Counted from the first letter of the stretch, positions 1 to 9,025 are shown. The stretch: 64,000 bases of DNA from Pseudoalteromonas byunsanensis (GCF_001854475.1 NZ_MNAN01000032.1:315788-379787), one strand, 5' to 3'. Program-made: numbers and translations. Notes: generated by a model from the letters alone, not told the origin.

Positions 1-60
1 CTCGAACCCGCGACCCCCGGCGTGACAGGCCGGTATTCTAACCAACTGAACTACCACTCC
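1..60 (-). tRNA. tRNA-Asp (anticodon GTC), 3' end cut by window edge
   Basis: The minus strand reads as a tRNA body. The acceptor 5' strand GGAGTGG is followed by a D-arm, an anticodon arm CCGGCCTGTCACGCCGG with loop CTGTCAC and anticodon GTC, and the start of the T-arm (GGTTCGAG). The 3' acceptor strand lies outside the window. The gene sits downstream of dnaQ, as aspV does in E. coli, which supports the identity. Confidence 0.95.
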
Positions 61-102
61 GCATTATTCTTGCTATCAGACTGCTCCCTGACAGCGGCGT
101 GA

Positions 103-131
103 ATAATACGAATCGACCCCATGAGAGTCAA
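103..131 (-). promoter_or_regulatory. Sigma-70 promoter of tRNA-Asp
   Basis: On the minus strand a -35 box TTGACT (126-131) and a -10 box TATTAT (103-108) are separated by exactly 17 bp. A GC-rich stretch (CACGCCGC) follows the -10 box, as in stringently controlled stable RNA promoters. Transcription would start near position 96, giving a leader of about 36 nt before the tRNA. No factor-independent terminator is visible between the upstream protein gene and this promoter. Confidence 0.8.
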
Positions 132-158
132 CAGTTTTTTTGAAAAATACCCGCTTTT

Positions 159-1526
159 TTAGTCATCTGACATCGAAAGGTTCAAAATATCACCTGATTT
201 GTCATTTTTTGAACCACTTTCCTCCTCGTTTTGTTTTTGAGTTTCGTTTTGAGGTTCTTGAGATTGTTTCTCTGTGCTCTTAGATTTCGCAAAAGGTAGT
301 TTAAATTTAAAATTAAAATTAATCGGTTTATTTTGAACTAATATTCGAACCGCAGCCCAACCTGCTAATAAAACAAGTAGGTTCCCCACAACAATAACAC
401 TAACCACTAAAGGTGTATTGATCTCAGGTTCTGGCTCTGGCTCAGGGATGAGTATCGTATCAATTGGTACATGTAATTCTGGTACCTTCTCAATCGGCCT
501 TTCAATTTCAAACTTGTATACAGGTAAGGTCGCCATAAACTCACGACCGTTAATATTTTCACCGAATGCGGAGAGCTCAACGCTATAACGGCCCCAATCA
601 TAGTTTTTAATAGCGAGGGTTCTAAACAAGCGCTCTTTGGGCTCAATGGTAAATGCCTGCTCTTCTCCATTTGGGTAGAAAATTTTACCTTGGAAAATAA
701 CACTTTCGGGCTTAACAATTTCATTATCGAGCTTGATCATCAATTCATGTTCAAACTCTTCGTTTTCTGAAAGGGTCAATTCGAAATTAAAAGGAGGCTC
801 AGAAAGTAAAATAGGTTTGCCAACAACTTTACGTTTAACGAGTGGAGTTTCAATGAGAAACTCAGGCCGCCACTCTCCAGCTGGGAATGACAATTTAAAC
901 TCACCAGTGAAAACCCCATCTAATGGACGCTCATCAAACTCTCTACCATCGTCTTTAAATTCTGTAACGCTCTGTGTACCTGCACCAAAGTTATCATAGT
1001 TGTCATTATTGGTACTGACAAAATCAACTACTAACGAAATTACATCGCGAAAATAGCCAATTTCTATCGGTTCACCATCATTGGTAACGCGGCCCGTCAC
1101 TTTTAAGGTTTCTCCCCTAAAAATAAGAGGTGGCAAAGGCTCAACTTCCAGCTCGATGTCACCCACAACCATCACTCGGCTACCATCTTGGATATTGCCT
1201 ATTACTTGCCAAGGACCAGGTGTTGGGTTGGAGATCACGACCAAGTCAAAGCTGACTTCGTCATACCACTGTAAACTGTCATCACGCAATGCATGTGTTG
1301 CATAAATCTTGCTGCCATCAGGTTGAACCAATACGACAGCGGGGGAACCTGGCTTGCGGAAAAAAAGTAGCGATATTTTTTCAACTTCATGATCTATTCG
1401 AAAACGGTTATCCAGTAATGGGACTTCATTTGATACCCCATCACGCTCTAGCACTGTCACCTGAGGAGTGGCAAACGCATAAGTGCTTACCAAAATCATA
1501 AGTAGAGCGAACCACGACCGTTTCAT
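159..1526 (-). CDS. Exported single-pass membrane protein, TIGR03503-like family
   Basis: 455 residues. The N-terminus is a signal peptide (about residues 1-19, ending STYAFA). A long extracytoplasmic part of beta-rich, Ig-like character follows, then a Pro/Glu-rich stretch (PEPEPEPE), one membrane helix at about 373-396, and a charged tail of about 58 residues rich in Lys, Gln and Glu. The topology is therefore periplasmic body with a cytoplasmic tail. The protein resembles the uncharacterised TIGR03503 family, which I recall as limited to gammaproteobacteria. No enzymatic motif is visible. It lies 11 bp downstream of dnaQ on the same strand, so the two are probably cotranscribed. The family assignment is from memory and the function is unknown. 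Confidence 0.75.
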   Translation of the reverse strand: MKRSWFALLMILVSTYAFATPQVTVLERDGVSNEVPLLDNRFRIDHEVEKISLLFFRKPGSPAVVLVQPDGSKIYATHALRDDSLQWYDEVSFDLVVISNPTPGPWQVIGNIQDGSRVMVVGDIELEVEPLPPLIFRGETLKVTGRVTNDGEPIEIGYFRDVISLVVDFVSTNNDNYDNFGAGTQSVTEFKDDGREFDERPLDGVFTGEFKLSFPAGEWRPEFLIETPLVKRKVVGKPILLSEPPFNFELTLSENEEFEHELMIKLDNEIVKPESVIFQGKIFYPNGEEQAFTIEPKERLFRTLAIKNYDWGRYSVELSAFGENINGREFMATLPVYKFEIERPIEKVPELHVPIDTILIPEPEPEPEINTPLVVSVIVVGNLLVLLAGWAAVRILVQNKPINFNFKFKLPFAKSKSTEKQSQEPQNETQKQNEEESGSKNDKSGDILNLSMSDD

Positions 1527-1537
1527 AATTTACCTCA

Positions 1538-2245
1538 CTATTTTTGCCATAAGGTTTCGCCATTTTTATTGACAACCTGTAGCCTGGCCACATGGGCCTG
1601 TAACTCTTCATCAGTGGCTTTGACAACTTTCAACGCAGGTCTATCCGCTGCTAAACGACGAATACCACCACTATCATTTTGCTCATTACTATCATTGCCT
1701 GTTGCTAGGTTCAATTTGACTTGACCGCCGGTCATACCCAGATAAACATCTGCAAGTATCTCGGAATCCAGTAATGCCCCGTGCAATGTTCGCTTTGAGT
1801 TGTCTATATCGTATCGTCGACATAATGCATCTAGGTTGTTCTTCTGACCTGGGTGCAAGTTTCGCGCCATAACAAGGGTATCCAAGACCTCACAGTAATC
1901 ATGTGTTGCAGGGAAGCCTTGATTAAGCATAGCAAACTCATGGTCCATAAACCCAACGTCAAACGGCGCGTTATGAATAACCAACTGCGCACCTTTTATA
2001 TAATCAAAGAACTCTTGGGCTACTTGATGAAAAAGCGGTTTATCACGTAAAAATTCATTGGTGATACCGTGAACATCAATAGCTTCTTCTTCTATTTCTC
2101 TTTGCGGATTAATGTAAACATGAAAGTTATTACCCGTAAGTCGGCGATTTACAAGCTCTACACAGCCAATTTCTATGATCCTATGCCCAGCTTTTGGGTC
2201 TATGCCTGTAGTTTCCGTATCCAGGACTATTTGTCGTTTTAGCAT
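1538..2245 (-). CDS. dnaQ: DNA polymerase III epsilon subunit (3'-5' proofreading exonuclease)
   Basis: 235 residues, close to the E. coli length of 243. It removes misincorporated nucleotides as part of the polymerase III core. The DEDDh exonuclease motifs are all present: DTE at 9-11, HNAPFD at 91-96 with the motif II Asp, and HGALLD at 155-160 with the catalytic His and the last Asp. The segment QVKLNL (175-180) fits the Qxx(L/M)x(L/F) beta-clamp-binding motif. The C-terminal part would bind the alpha subunit. The gene is divergent from rnhA across 70 bp, the usual gammaproteobacterial arrangement. Confidence 0.97.
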   Translation of the reverse strand: MLKRQIVLDTETTGIDPKAGHRIIEIGCVELVNRRLTGNNFHVYINPQREIEEEAIDVHGITNEFLRDKPLFHQVAQEFFDYIKGAQLVIHNAPFDVGFMDHEFAMLNQGFPATHDYCEVLDTLVMARNLHPGQKNNLDALCRRYDIDNSKRTLHGALLDSEILADVYLGMTGGQVKLNLATGNDSNEQNDSGGIRRLAADRPALKVVKATDEELQAHVARLQVVNKNGETLWQK

Positions 2246-2315
2246 ATCGTCTGCCGCCCAACTTTGTTATGGTTAGCCATTAATACATATATTCTACATA
2301 AAAACAGGTCTATTC

Positions 2316-2795
2316 GTGCAAAAAACCGTAGAGATTTATACTGACGGATCATGTCTTGGCAATCCTGGCCCTGGTGGCTATGGTATCTATATGAGTTATC
2401 AGGGCCATGAAAAAAAGCTCTCACAAGGCTATCAACTAACAACAAACAACCGAATGGAGATGCTTGCTGCAATAGTCGCGTTAGAAACGCTCACCAGAGC
2501 ATGTCATATCATACTCTATACCGACAGTCAGTACGTTAAGCAAGGTATTGAATCTTGGCTTGAAAACTGGAAGAAGCGCAATTGGAAAACTGCCTCAAGA
2601 ACCCCTGTAAAAAATGTTGATTTGTGGCAAAGGCTCGATAATGCTTGCCAAAGACACACCATCGAATGGCGTTGGGTTAAAGGGCATAGTGGCAACCAAT
2701 ACAATGAGCTGGTTGACGATCTTGCCCGTGAGGCTGCATCGTCTGATACGTTACTGATTGACGAAGGATATCAAGCCGAACCCGCGAGCAATTAA
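2316..2795 (+). CDS. rnhA: Ribonuclease HI
   Basis: 159 residues. It cleaves the RNA strand of RNA-DNA hybrids, for instance in R-loops and Okazaki primers. The four catalytic carboxylates sit at the same numbers as in E. coli: D10 (YTDGS), E48 (NNRMEML), D70 (YTDSQYV) and D134 (VDDLAREA), with the catalytic His at 124 (KGH). The start codon is GTG. It is divergent from dnaQ and convergent with the methyltransferase gene 9 bp downstream. The C-terminal tail after residue 145 is acidic and not conserved. Confidence 0.97.
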   Translation: MQKTVEIYTDGSCLGNPGPGGYGIYMSYQGHEKKLSQGYQLTTNNRMEMLAAIVALETLTRACHIILYTDSQYVKQGIESWLENWKKRNWKTASRTPVKNVDLWQRLDNACQRHTIEWRWVKGHSGNQYNELVDDLAREAASSDTLLIDEGYQAEPASN

Positions 2796-2804
2796 AAGCC
2801 GCCA

Positions 2805-3560
2805 CTACTTTTCATTTGATGAGCGGGTTTGGGTTAGTCGTGCACTTTTCACCGCTGGCGCCCATTTCGGACGGGCGTGCCATTTGGGTTTTATCGGAGT
2901 CAGTGGCGCAACACGTTTGCGTGCAACGAGCATATAGCAGCTTCCCATAGGCTTTAAATACTGGCGACAAAAGCGTCGCCATGGGGCAAAACGTGACAGA
3001 CGACTTCCCCGAGCCAGTGAAGCATAAATAAAACGTTCATCGGCTAAAATCTCGAACCCTAACAAGTCTAACCAGTCTTTAACCCTAGATGGGGTAAAAA
3101 ATCGTCCTGACCAAGGAAGTTTCTCTTTACTAAAAGGCAGTAAATTCGCTAACCCACATAGGCTAAATGGATTAAATCCTGTAATAACTATGTAGCCGCC
3201 AGGAATAAGCGTGCGATGTGCCTCTCTCAATATATGGTGTGGATCAGAATGATATTCTAAGCACTGACTTAAAATACATGCATCAACGCTATACTCTGAA
3301 AAAGGCAGCTCATCTACTTCAGCTACTACGCCAACATGTTGTAACTTGTGCGGCGCAACACACACCTGATGCTTGATAGCACTCTTAGAGGTACTGATTT
3401 GACCGCTAAGACTCCCCAACTTCAACATATGATAACCGAACATCCTCGGCAGCCACTTGCCCACCCTTCTCTCTATGCCGACTCGTAAATAGTCGCCGTG
3501 AGGAAAATCTTGCCATTCAAGTGGCTTTGGACCTTGTTGAAAACTTAAGGCTGGTTTCAT
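2805..3560 (-). CDS. yafS: Class I SAM-dependent methyltransferase, YafS-like
   Basis: 251 residues. The fold is a type 11 methyltransferase: the segment VDACILSQCLEYHSDPHHIL is the typical strand-4/post-motif region, and RTLIPGGYIVITGFNP the strand-5 region. The glycine-rich SAM loop is weakly preserved. The C-terminus is basic (KRVAPLTPIKPKWHARPKW). The position between rnhA and gloB is that of E. coli yafS, and the name rests mainly on that synteny. The substrate is unknown. It is divergent from gloB, with 52 bp between the start codons. Confidence 0.8.
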   Translation of the reverse strand: MKPALSFQQGPKPLEWQDFPHGDYLRVGIERRVGKWLPRMFGYHMLKLGSLSGQISTSKSAIKHQVCVAPHKLQHVGVVAEVDELPFSEYSVDACILSQCLEYHSDPHHILREAHRTLIPGGYIVITGFNPFSLCGLANLLPFSKEKLPWSGRFFTPSRVKDWLDLLGFEILADERFIYASLARGSRLSRFAPWRRFCRQYLKPMGSCYMLVARKRVAPLTPIKPKWHARPKWAPAVKSARLTQTRSSNEK

Positions 3561-3612
3561 TGAGTTTGCCCGTTATACTAATGCTACCAATCACTTTATA
3601 GAGCAATCACCT

Positions 3613-4380
3613 ATGGTGCAAGTAGAGCCAATAAAAGCTTTTCAAGATAACTATATTTGGGCTATCCGCGACACCAAGCAAAACCAAGTCTGGGTAGTTG
3701 ACCCTGGACAAGCTGCTCCCGTAATGGAATATTTGCAACAACATAATGCAAGCCTGCAAGGCATCTTGATCACACATCACCATTGGGATCACACCGACGG
3801 CGTGGCTGAACTACATCGCTTTGCGCCAACTATCACGATTTACGGGCCTAAAAAATCACCTTTTAAAGGCGTTACTCAGCCACTGGTTGAAGGCGATGAA
3901 ATTAATGTTCTAGGTGTAAAATATTCGATTATCGAAACACCTGGGCATACTCTGGACCATATATGCTACATTAATGACCAGCATAGTTTTACTGGAGACA
4001 CACTATTTAGTGCGGGTTGTGGACGTCTCTTTGAAGGGGACCCACAGCAAATGTGGCAATCTCTGGAAAAGTTAGCTTCACTTAGTGATAACACTCTGAT
4101 TTATTGTACCCATGAGTATACTGCTGCTAATTTAGCCTTTGCTCGTGCTGTTGAGCCACACAATAAGAATATTCAAGAGTATCAGCAATGGGTAAACGAA
4201 AAGCGTCACCAAGGCAAACCAACCTTACCCACCTCGATGGCTAAGGAACGTTTGGTTAATCCTTTCTTACGGGCTGAGCACGAACATATTAGTGAGCATA
4301 TTCCCACCCAGTTCCAGCGCAATCACGATGAATCTTGGCTCGTTTTTGCCGCTTTACGAGCATGGAAAGACGCCTTTTAA
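3613..4380 (+). CDS. gloB: Hydroxyacylglutathione hydrolase (glyoxalase II)
   Basis: 255 residues. It hydrolyses S-D-lactoylglutathione to D-lactate and glutathione, the second step of methylglyoxal detoxification. It is a metallo-beta-lactamase-fold protein with the metal-binding motif THHHWDH (H55, H57, D59, H60), H112 in TPGHTLDH, D129 in FTGDTLF and H167 in CTHEYT. The length matches the family. The gene order rnhA-yafS-gloB-mltD is conserved with E. coli. Glutathione for this pathway would come from gshA at 37.8-39.4 kb. Confidence 0.97.
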   Translation: MVQVEPIKAFQDNYIWAIRDTKQNQVWVVDPGQAAPVMEYLQQHNASLQGILITHHHWDHTDGVAELHRFAPTITIYGPKKSPFKGVTQPLVEGDEINVLGVKYSIIETPGHTLDHICYINDQHSFTGDTLFSAGCGRLFEGDPQQMWQSLEKLASLSDNTLIYCTHEYTAANLAFARAVEPHNKNIQEYQQWVNEKRHQGKPTLPTSMAKERLVNPFLRAEHEHISEHIPTQFQRNHDESWLVFAALRAWKDAF

Positions 4381-4465
4381 CCTATAGGCTATACTAACTA
4401 CTTTAAATATATGTACTTAACAGGTAGTATTGGCGAGTTTTTGCTTGAGTAAAAGAAAGTTGCCC

Positions 4466-6031
4466 ATGAATAAATTGTCTATTTCTATTGTATTGACAGC
4501 ACTGCTTAGTAGCGGTTGTCAGACGTTGACCGCTGTCGATAAGAATACCGAAGAAACGGTATCCCAGCTCAATAGCGCAAGTCCTGCAGAGATCAGTGAC
4601 ACTTTATATAGTGCAATTCAAGAACAAATTGAAGCGGATGAACCGCCTCCTGTATTTGACGATGTATGGGAGCGTATTCGTTACCAGCTTTCTATTGATG
4701 TGCCACAAAATCGTCCTGTGGTTGCAGAAAGAAACTACTATCAACGTCATCAGGCCTATTTAGACAGAATTGCCAAGCGTGCAGAGCCTTATCTCTATTT
4801 CATTGTAGAAGAAGTAGAAAAGCGCCAAATGCCAATTGAAATTGCTCTGCTACCTATTGTTGAGAGTGCTTTTGACCCATTTGGCTATTCACACCGCAGC
4901 GCATCAGGGATCTGGCAGTTTATGCCACAAACTGGTGAGCGTTTTAACCTAAAGCAAAACTGGTGGTACGATGGCCGCAGAGACATAGTGCAATCAACTC
5001 GTGCTGCATTAGACTACCTGAGCTACTTACACAAAACTCTCGAAGGTGACTGGCTCAATGCGATCGCCGCTTACAATTCGGGCGAAGGTCGACTATTAAA
5101 AGCAATTAGAAAGAATCGTAAAAAACACTTACCTACCGATTTCTGGTCATTGGATTTACCGCAAGAAACAACTGCATATGTTCCTAAGTTACTGGCCTTG
5201 TCCGACTTACTAAAGCGACAAGAAGAGTTTAAGGTAAGCTGGAAAAAAATCATCAATGCACAGGTCGTTGAGTCTGTTGATATTGGTTCTCAAATCGACT
5301 TAGCAATGGCCGCTGATATGGCGGATATTTCTTTGACTGAACTGTATCGACTTAACCCCGCATTCAACCGCTGGGCAACCGATCCAAATGGTCCTCATTC
5401 ATTACTTCTGCCGGCTGACAAAGTTGACGCATTTAAAGATAAACTCGCTGCAACACCACTTGAAGACAGACTTCGCTGGCAGCACTACGCCGTTAAGAAA
5501 GGCGACACTCTTTCAGTGATTGCGGCGAAGTTTTCGACAAGCCCCAGCGCAATACAGTCGTTAAACAAGTTAAACTCTCATATCATCCAAATAGGCCAGA
5601 ACCTATTGATACCTCTTAGTGAGGGGAAACTTAAAAGTGAACACTTACCAACTGATGTTCGTAATGCGGTTGCTAAAACGCCCCAAGCTCAGAAAACACA
5701 CATTGTCACAAACGGTGATACCTTGTGGGACATCAGTCGTGAGTACGATGTGACCATTAAACAGCTTGCTCGTTGGAACAAATTAAAATCCAATACGATT
5801 TTACGTTTAGGGCAAAAGCTTACCATCTACCAAGAAGCTAAAACTGAAAAAGTGGCTGACACCAATCGTACCATTACTTACAAAGTAAGACGCGGAGATT
5901 CATTGGCTCGGATCGCTTCTAAATTCAACCTTACGGTTAAAGAGATAGTAAAATGGAATGACTTAGCGGGACAAAAATACTTATATCCCGGCCAAAAGTT
6001 AAAGCTCAAAGTAGATGTGAAAAACTCTTAA
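4466..6031 (+). CDS. mltD: Membrane-bound lytic murein transglycosylase D, lipoprotein with three LysM domains
   Basis: 521 residues from the ATG at 4466. A TTG 36 bp upstream is also in frame, but the ATG begins a clean lipoprotein signal (lipobox LSSGC, Cys18) and is preferred. The enzyme cleaves the MurNAc-GlcNAc bond of peptidoglycan from the outer membrane. The SLT domain spans about 105-230 with the catalytic Glu133 in IVESAFDP and the motif ASGIWQFMPQTG. Three LysM peptidoglycan-binding domains follow at about 340-384, 412-455 and 471-515 (YAVKKGDTL, HIVTNGDTL, YKVRRGDSL). E. coli MltD has two LysM copies, so a third may strengthen wall binding. A strong terminator follows immediately. 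Confidence 0.95.
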   Translation: MNKLSISIVLTALLSSGCQTLTAVDKNTEETVSQLNSASPAEISDTLYSAIQEQIEADEPPPVFDDVWERIRYQLSIDVPQNRPVVAERNYYQRHQAYLDRIAKRAEPYLYFIVEEVEKRQMPIEIALLPIVESAFDPFGYSHRSASGIWQFMPQTGERFNLKQNWWYDGRRDIVQSTRAALDYLSYLHKTLEGDWLNAIAAYNSGEGRLLKAIRKNRKKHLPTDFWSLDLPQETTAYVPKLLALSDLLKRQEEFKVSWKKIINAQVVESVDIGSQIDLAMAADMADISLTELYRLNPAFNRWATDPNGPHSLLLPADKVDAFKDKLAATPLEDRLRWQHYAVKKGDTLSVIAAKFSTSPSAIQSLNKLNSHIIQIGQNLLIPLSEGKLKSEHLPTDVRNAVAKTPQAQKTHIVTNGDTLWDISREYDVTIKQLARWNKLKSNTILRLGQKLTIYQEAKTEKVADTNRTITYKVRRGDSLARIASKFNLTVKEIVKWNDLAGQKYLYPGQKLKLKVDVKNS

Positions 6032-6058
6032 AAAAAGCGCCAGTGGCGCTTTTTTTTA
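6031..6058. terminator. Bidirectional intrinsic terminator between mltD and yqcA
   Basis: An A-tract, the hairpin AGCGCC-AGT-GGCGCT (6036-6050) and a T-tract form a symmetric terminator. It serves mltD on the plus strand and the converging flavodoxin gene on the minus strand, and it overlaps the stop codons of both. Confidence 0.9.
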
Positions 6059-6499
6059 TAAATGTGCGGCCCAGCGCATCAACCATGGCGCTGTAGGTTC
6101 CCACGGTTCAAAATGTTCACAGGCATCTATATCTAGGCGCTCAACTGGAACTGTTGCATTCAACTCTTGTACCAAAGCGTCAATCTGGCGCCCCGCACCG
6201 CAAAATGTTTCTCCATAGCTGATATCACCCAAGCCGATCACGCCAACTTTTTTATTGGTCAACATTGGAAATTGGCTTTGCATTTGCGTAAATAATGGCT
6301 GCAAGTTTTCAGGTAAGTCCCCCGAGCCAGTCGTTGAGGATATAAACAATATATTGCTGGCATTTTGAAGCTGTTCCAGTGTGCCTCCCTCATACACAGT
6401 TGCTTCATGACCAAGACTAAGTAATTTATTTTTTACTTCGATTGCTAAGTTATCGGCATTGCCGTAAACACTGCCTACAAAAATAGATACTGACGCCAT
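6056..6499 (-). CDS. yqcA: Short-chain flavodoxin (YqcA/MioC type)
   Basis: 147 residues, a stand-alone FMN-binding flavodoxin-like electron carrier. The phosphate-binding loop is GSVYGNADNLA (about 9-19), and further FMN contacts are expected at SSTTGSGDLPENL and GLGDISYGETFCGAG. MioC has been tied to biotin synthase activity in E. coli, while YqcA has no firm role. The gene order yqcC-truC-yqcA matches E. coli, so YqcA is preferred over MioC. Its start codon overlaps the truC stop region by 1 nt, so the two are cotranscribed. Confidence 0.85.
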   Translation of the reverse strand: MASVSIFVGSVYGNADNLAIEVKNKLLSLGHEATVYEGGTLEQLQNASNILFISSTTGSGDLPENLQPLFTQMQSQFPMLTNKKVGVIGLGDISYGETFCGAGRQIDALVQELNATVPVERLDIDACEHFEPWEPTAPWLMRWAAHL

Positions 6500-7233
6500 T
6501 ATTCATAATCCTTTTCAGTATTTGGCCAGCCCAATTGCGCACAAATTGACAACATGCGTTCTCCAAGGCTCGCTTTAATCGTTATGATTTCATTTGTATA
6601 AGGATGGATAAACTTAAGTGAAGTTGCGAACAACATCAACCTTTGTAAACCAAAGTGCTCAAAAAAGAAGTGATTATGTTTATTATCACCGTGATTCACA
6701 TCGCCGATAATCGGGTAAGATAAATGTTTGAGGTGGCGACGAATTTGATGCTTTCTCCCTGTTTTTGGAAAGCACTCAACTAAAGAATATCGAATACTGG
6801 GGTATTTACCAAATGGGATCGGCAAAGTTGCCTGATATAAGCAATTAAACTGCGTTTGCGCTTCCTGTGGTGCTTTATTTTGATCCGCAAATTTATCTGC
6901 TATTTTATCTAGCTCTTCTTTAAGAGGCTTATCCAAATATACGGACTCTGGTGCAAATCCTCTCACTAGCGCTAAATAACGCTTTTCAATCTTGCCCTCA
7001 ATGAATACCTGATTCATGTCACGTGCAGCCTCAGAGCTCAAAGCAAACAGCAATACACCAGATGTTGGTCTATCCAAACGATGTATAGGAAATACGTGCT
7101 GACCAAGTTGATCCCTCAGCATTTGCATCGCAAATTGCGTTTCTCTTTTATCTAAAAAGGAGCGATGTACCAATAAACCGGATGGTTTATTAATTGCTAC
7201 ATAATTCTCATCTTGATAAATAATCTCTAGCAT
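6499..7233 (-). CDS. truC: tRNA pseudouridine(65) synthase
   Basis: 244 residues, RluA-family pseudouridine synthase without an S4 domain. It isomerises U65 in the T-stem of tRNA-Ile and tRNA-Asp, and a tRNA-Asp gene lies at the left edge of this window. The catalytic motif is HRLDRPTSGV with the nucleophilic Asp at 54. The substrate-binding segment KTGRKHQIRRHLKHLSYPI and the C-terminal motif LFATSLKFIHPYT are typical. It overlaps yqcC by 7 bp and yqcA by 1 bp, which indicates a translationally coupled three-gene operon. Confidence 0.93.
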   Translation of the reverse strand: MLEIIYQDENYVAINKPSGLLVHRSFLDKRETQFAMQMLRDQLGQHVFPIHRLDRPTSGVLLFALSSEAARDMNQVFIEGKIEKRYLALVRGFAPESVYLDKPLKEELDKIADKFADQNKAPQEAQTQFNCLYQATLPIPFGKYPSIRYSLVECFPKTGRKHQIRRHLKHLSYPIIGDVNHGDNKHNHFFFEHFGLQRLMLFATSLKFIHPYTNEIITIKASLGERMLSICAQLGWPNTEKDYE

Positions 7234-7568
7234 ATTTTCCCCTGAGATAAGCTCTGATCTAACCTTGATAGGATATGCTTAACATCAGCAAAGTGGACAT
7301 GTGTATGTAATGAGACATCAGCCATCGGAGCCAGTGCAATGTTACTTGGCAAATCTTCATGGTGGCTGAGTAGCTCCAACATTTTCGGAATGAATACGAA
7401 CTGTAGCCACTGTTCAAAACGCAATGTATCGCAACAAAATGGCTGAGTAGATTGCAACAAACTAGGTTCAATTGCCTGTGTTTGCCACAATGCAGCTGAT
7501 TTTAGTGTTTGCTCCAACTCTTGTACAAGTTTCATAACATGTTGATGAAACAGACTGTGCATTATCAA
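7227..7568 (-). CDS. yqcC: YqcC family protein (DUF446)
   Basis: 113 residues, helical, with no signal peptide or membrane segment. The pattern LQSTQPFCCDTLRFEQWLQFVFIPKM is typical of the YqcC/DUF446 family, which is cytoplasmic and of unknown function. It is the first gene of the yqcC-truC-yqcA operon. ATG codons at 7568 and 7562 are both possible starts. In E. coli yqcC flanks csrB and syd, and both are found within 5.8 kb here. Confidence 0.85.
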   Translation of the reverse strand: MIMHSLFHQHVMKLVQELEQTLKSAALWQTQAIEPSLLQSTQPFCCDTLRFEQWLQFVFIPKMLELLSHHEDLPSNIALAPMADVSLHTHVHFADVKHILSRLDQSLSQGKIC

Positions 7569-7631
7569 AACTCAATATACATATTAATGACGCAATTATA
7601 CCTAAACTGTCGATCTTTACCCATAGCTTGC

Positions 7632-7660
7632 TTATCAGATCCACTAATAACGGGTATAAT
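7632..7660 (+). promoter_or_regulatory. Sigma-70 promoter for the DUF3549-DUF3301 pair
   Basis: A -35 box TTATCA (7632-7637) and a perfect -10 box TATAAT (7655-7660) are 17 bp apart. They lie about 30 bp upstream of the DUF3549 start codon. This is a sequence match only. Confidence 0.65.
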
Positions 7661-7690
7661 CTCGCGCTCTAATCATTAAGTGGGTGAATC

Positions 7691-8719
7691 ATGACAGCGC
7701 AAATTTCTACTTTAGGCGAACTTTTGAGTGCAGCAGGCACACAGTGGCGAGTATATGATATTGGCCGCAGGATCACGAAAATAGATAAACAACACTTTGC
7801 GCAAATTGAAACAACACAAACCCCCTATCCTTTCCCCTTGGGTGGACATGCATTACTGGCGATTCAGTTTTGGGATAACCAAGCTACTGTCGACCCCTAT
7901 GTTTGGTTTTTAAAATTTCCTCTAGATGAGCAGAGCAAATTGATTGTGGCTAGTCGCGATCACTTTGCCAGTATGGTATTAGAAGCTTTAGGAACGGAGC
8001 TAACCGGACAACAAGCCGAGGGAAAACTAGACAATAACCCCTATGTTTTTACGCCCAATGCAAACAAGTTAGCCGCTTTCAATGCATTGTTGAAAACTGA
8101 GCTAAAACGCCCAGCATCTCAGTACTATGAGTACAGCGAACTGTACTTTTCTGGTAAATTGCCCGTTGAAGACTGGCAAAGCCTCGCAATTCAAGGTCTT
8201 GCAGACTTCGCATTTCGCCTTGACCATGGCCAAAACAGTGAGAACTTACAAGCCATTTGGGCCTCTTTGCCACTTGAGGTTAAGCAGCCGCTCAGTGCTA
8301 TGCTGGAACATGTCGCTATCGACATCCGTTTCACAGAAAAACTACAAAGTGAAATAGATTCTTGTCTCAGTGAGCAAAACCTTAATGCTCTAATCTGTAA
8401 CCTTAGAGCAATCTCTGGCAGTAATGCTCAAGGCCTATTAGCACAATGCGTTGATACCATACTGGACAGTGAATACAGCACTGAATCTGACGTATTACTC
8501 ACTTTGGCCGGGCGCTGTTGGGAAACATTCTTAGACTCGCAGCGACTGTTTAAATTTTTAGAATGCGCTGCACAGAACAGCAAGCTCGAGGGGCTATTTG
8601 CAAGTATTTTTGCAGATCTAGTTGCAATTCCATCATTGCGCCCACATGTTTTAAGCATTCTAAGAGCAGAAAATCGCAGTGACAATTTGTCTCGCGCTAT
8701 AGGCAGGTTATTTTCATAG
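7691..8719 (+). CDS. DUF3549 family protein
   Basis: 342 residues, soluble, without signal peptide. The N-terminus (TLGELLSAAGTQWRVYDIGRRITKI) and the segment PYPFPLGGHALLAIQFWD are characteristic of DUF3549, a family of gammaproteobacteria such as Vibrio and Shewanella. No catalytic motif is visible. The C-terminal half is helical and repeat-like. The stop codon is directly followed by the start of the next gene (TAGATG), so the two products are made together. The function is unknown. Confidence 0.8.
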   Translation: MTAQISTLGELLSAAGTQWRVYDIGRRITKIDKQHFAQIETTQTPYPFPLGGHALLAIQFWDNQATVDPYVWFLKFPLDEQSKLIVASRDHFASMVLEALGTELTGQQAEGKLDNNPYVFTPNANKLAAFNALLKTELKRPASQYYEYSELYFSGKLPVEDWQSLAIQGLADFAFRLDHGQNSENLQAIWASLPLEVKQPLSAMLEHVAIDIRFTEKLQSEIDSCLSEQNLNALICNLRAISGSNAQGLLAQCVDTILDSEYSTESDVLLTLAGRCWETFLDSQRLFKFLECAAQNSKLEGLFASIFADLVAIPSLRPHVLSILRAENRSDNLSRAIGRLFS

Positions 8720-9025
8720 ATGGCAACACTTTGGCTTTTTATTCTAGTAGGTGCGGTGATAGCACTATTTTGGAGCAGTCGGCAAGCTGCTGAAGCTGCG
8801 AAAGATCACGCACAACATCAAGCAGACAAACTGCAAGTTCAACTGTTGAGTGTAGCGTGTCAAAAGCGTCGCTTGGGCATACTCAAAAATGGTAAGCCTG
8901 GTATAAAAAGCCAGTTTATTTTTGAATTTAGTTCCGATGGTGAAACGGTTTATCAAGGCGTATTACACCTTGAAAATAGCCGCTTGGTTAAAGCTGATGT
9001 TCCCCCTCATCGTATAACTACCTAA
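8720..9025 (+). CDS. DUF3301 family protein, N-terminally membrane-anchored
   Basis: 101 residues. Residues 2-17 form one membrane helix (LWLFILVGAVIALFW). A basic, helical stretch with the family signature SVACQKRRLG follows, then a short beta-rich part (SQFIFEFSSDGETVYQGVLHL). It belongs to DUF3301, which in related genomes follows DUF3549 as it does here with no intergenic base. The topology suggests an inner-membrane protein with a cytoplasmic domain. Its role is unknown. Confidence 0.8.
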   Translation: MATLWLFILVGAVIALFWSSRQAAEAAKDHAQHQADKLQVQLLSVACQKRRLGILKNGKPGIKSQFIFEFSSDGETVYQGVLHLENSRLVKADVPPHRITT

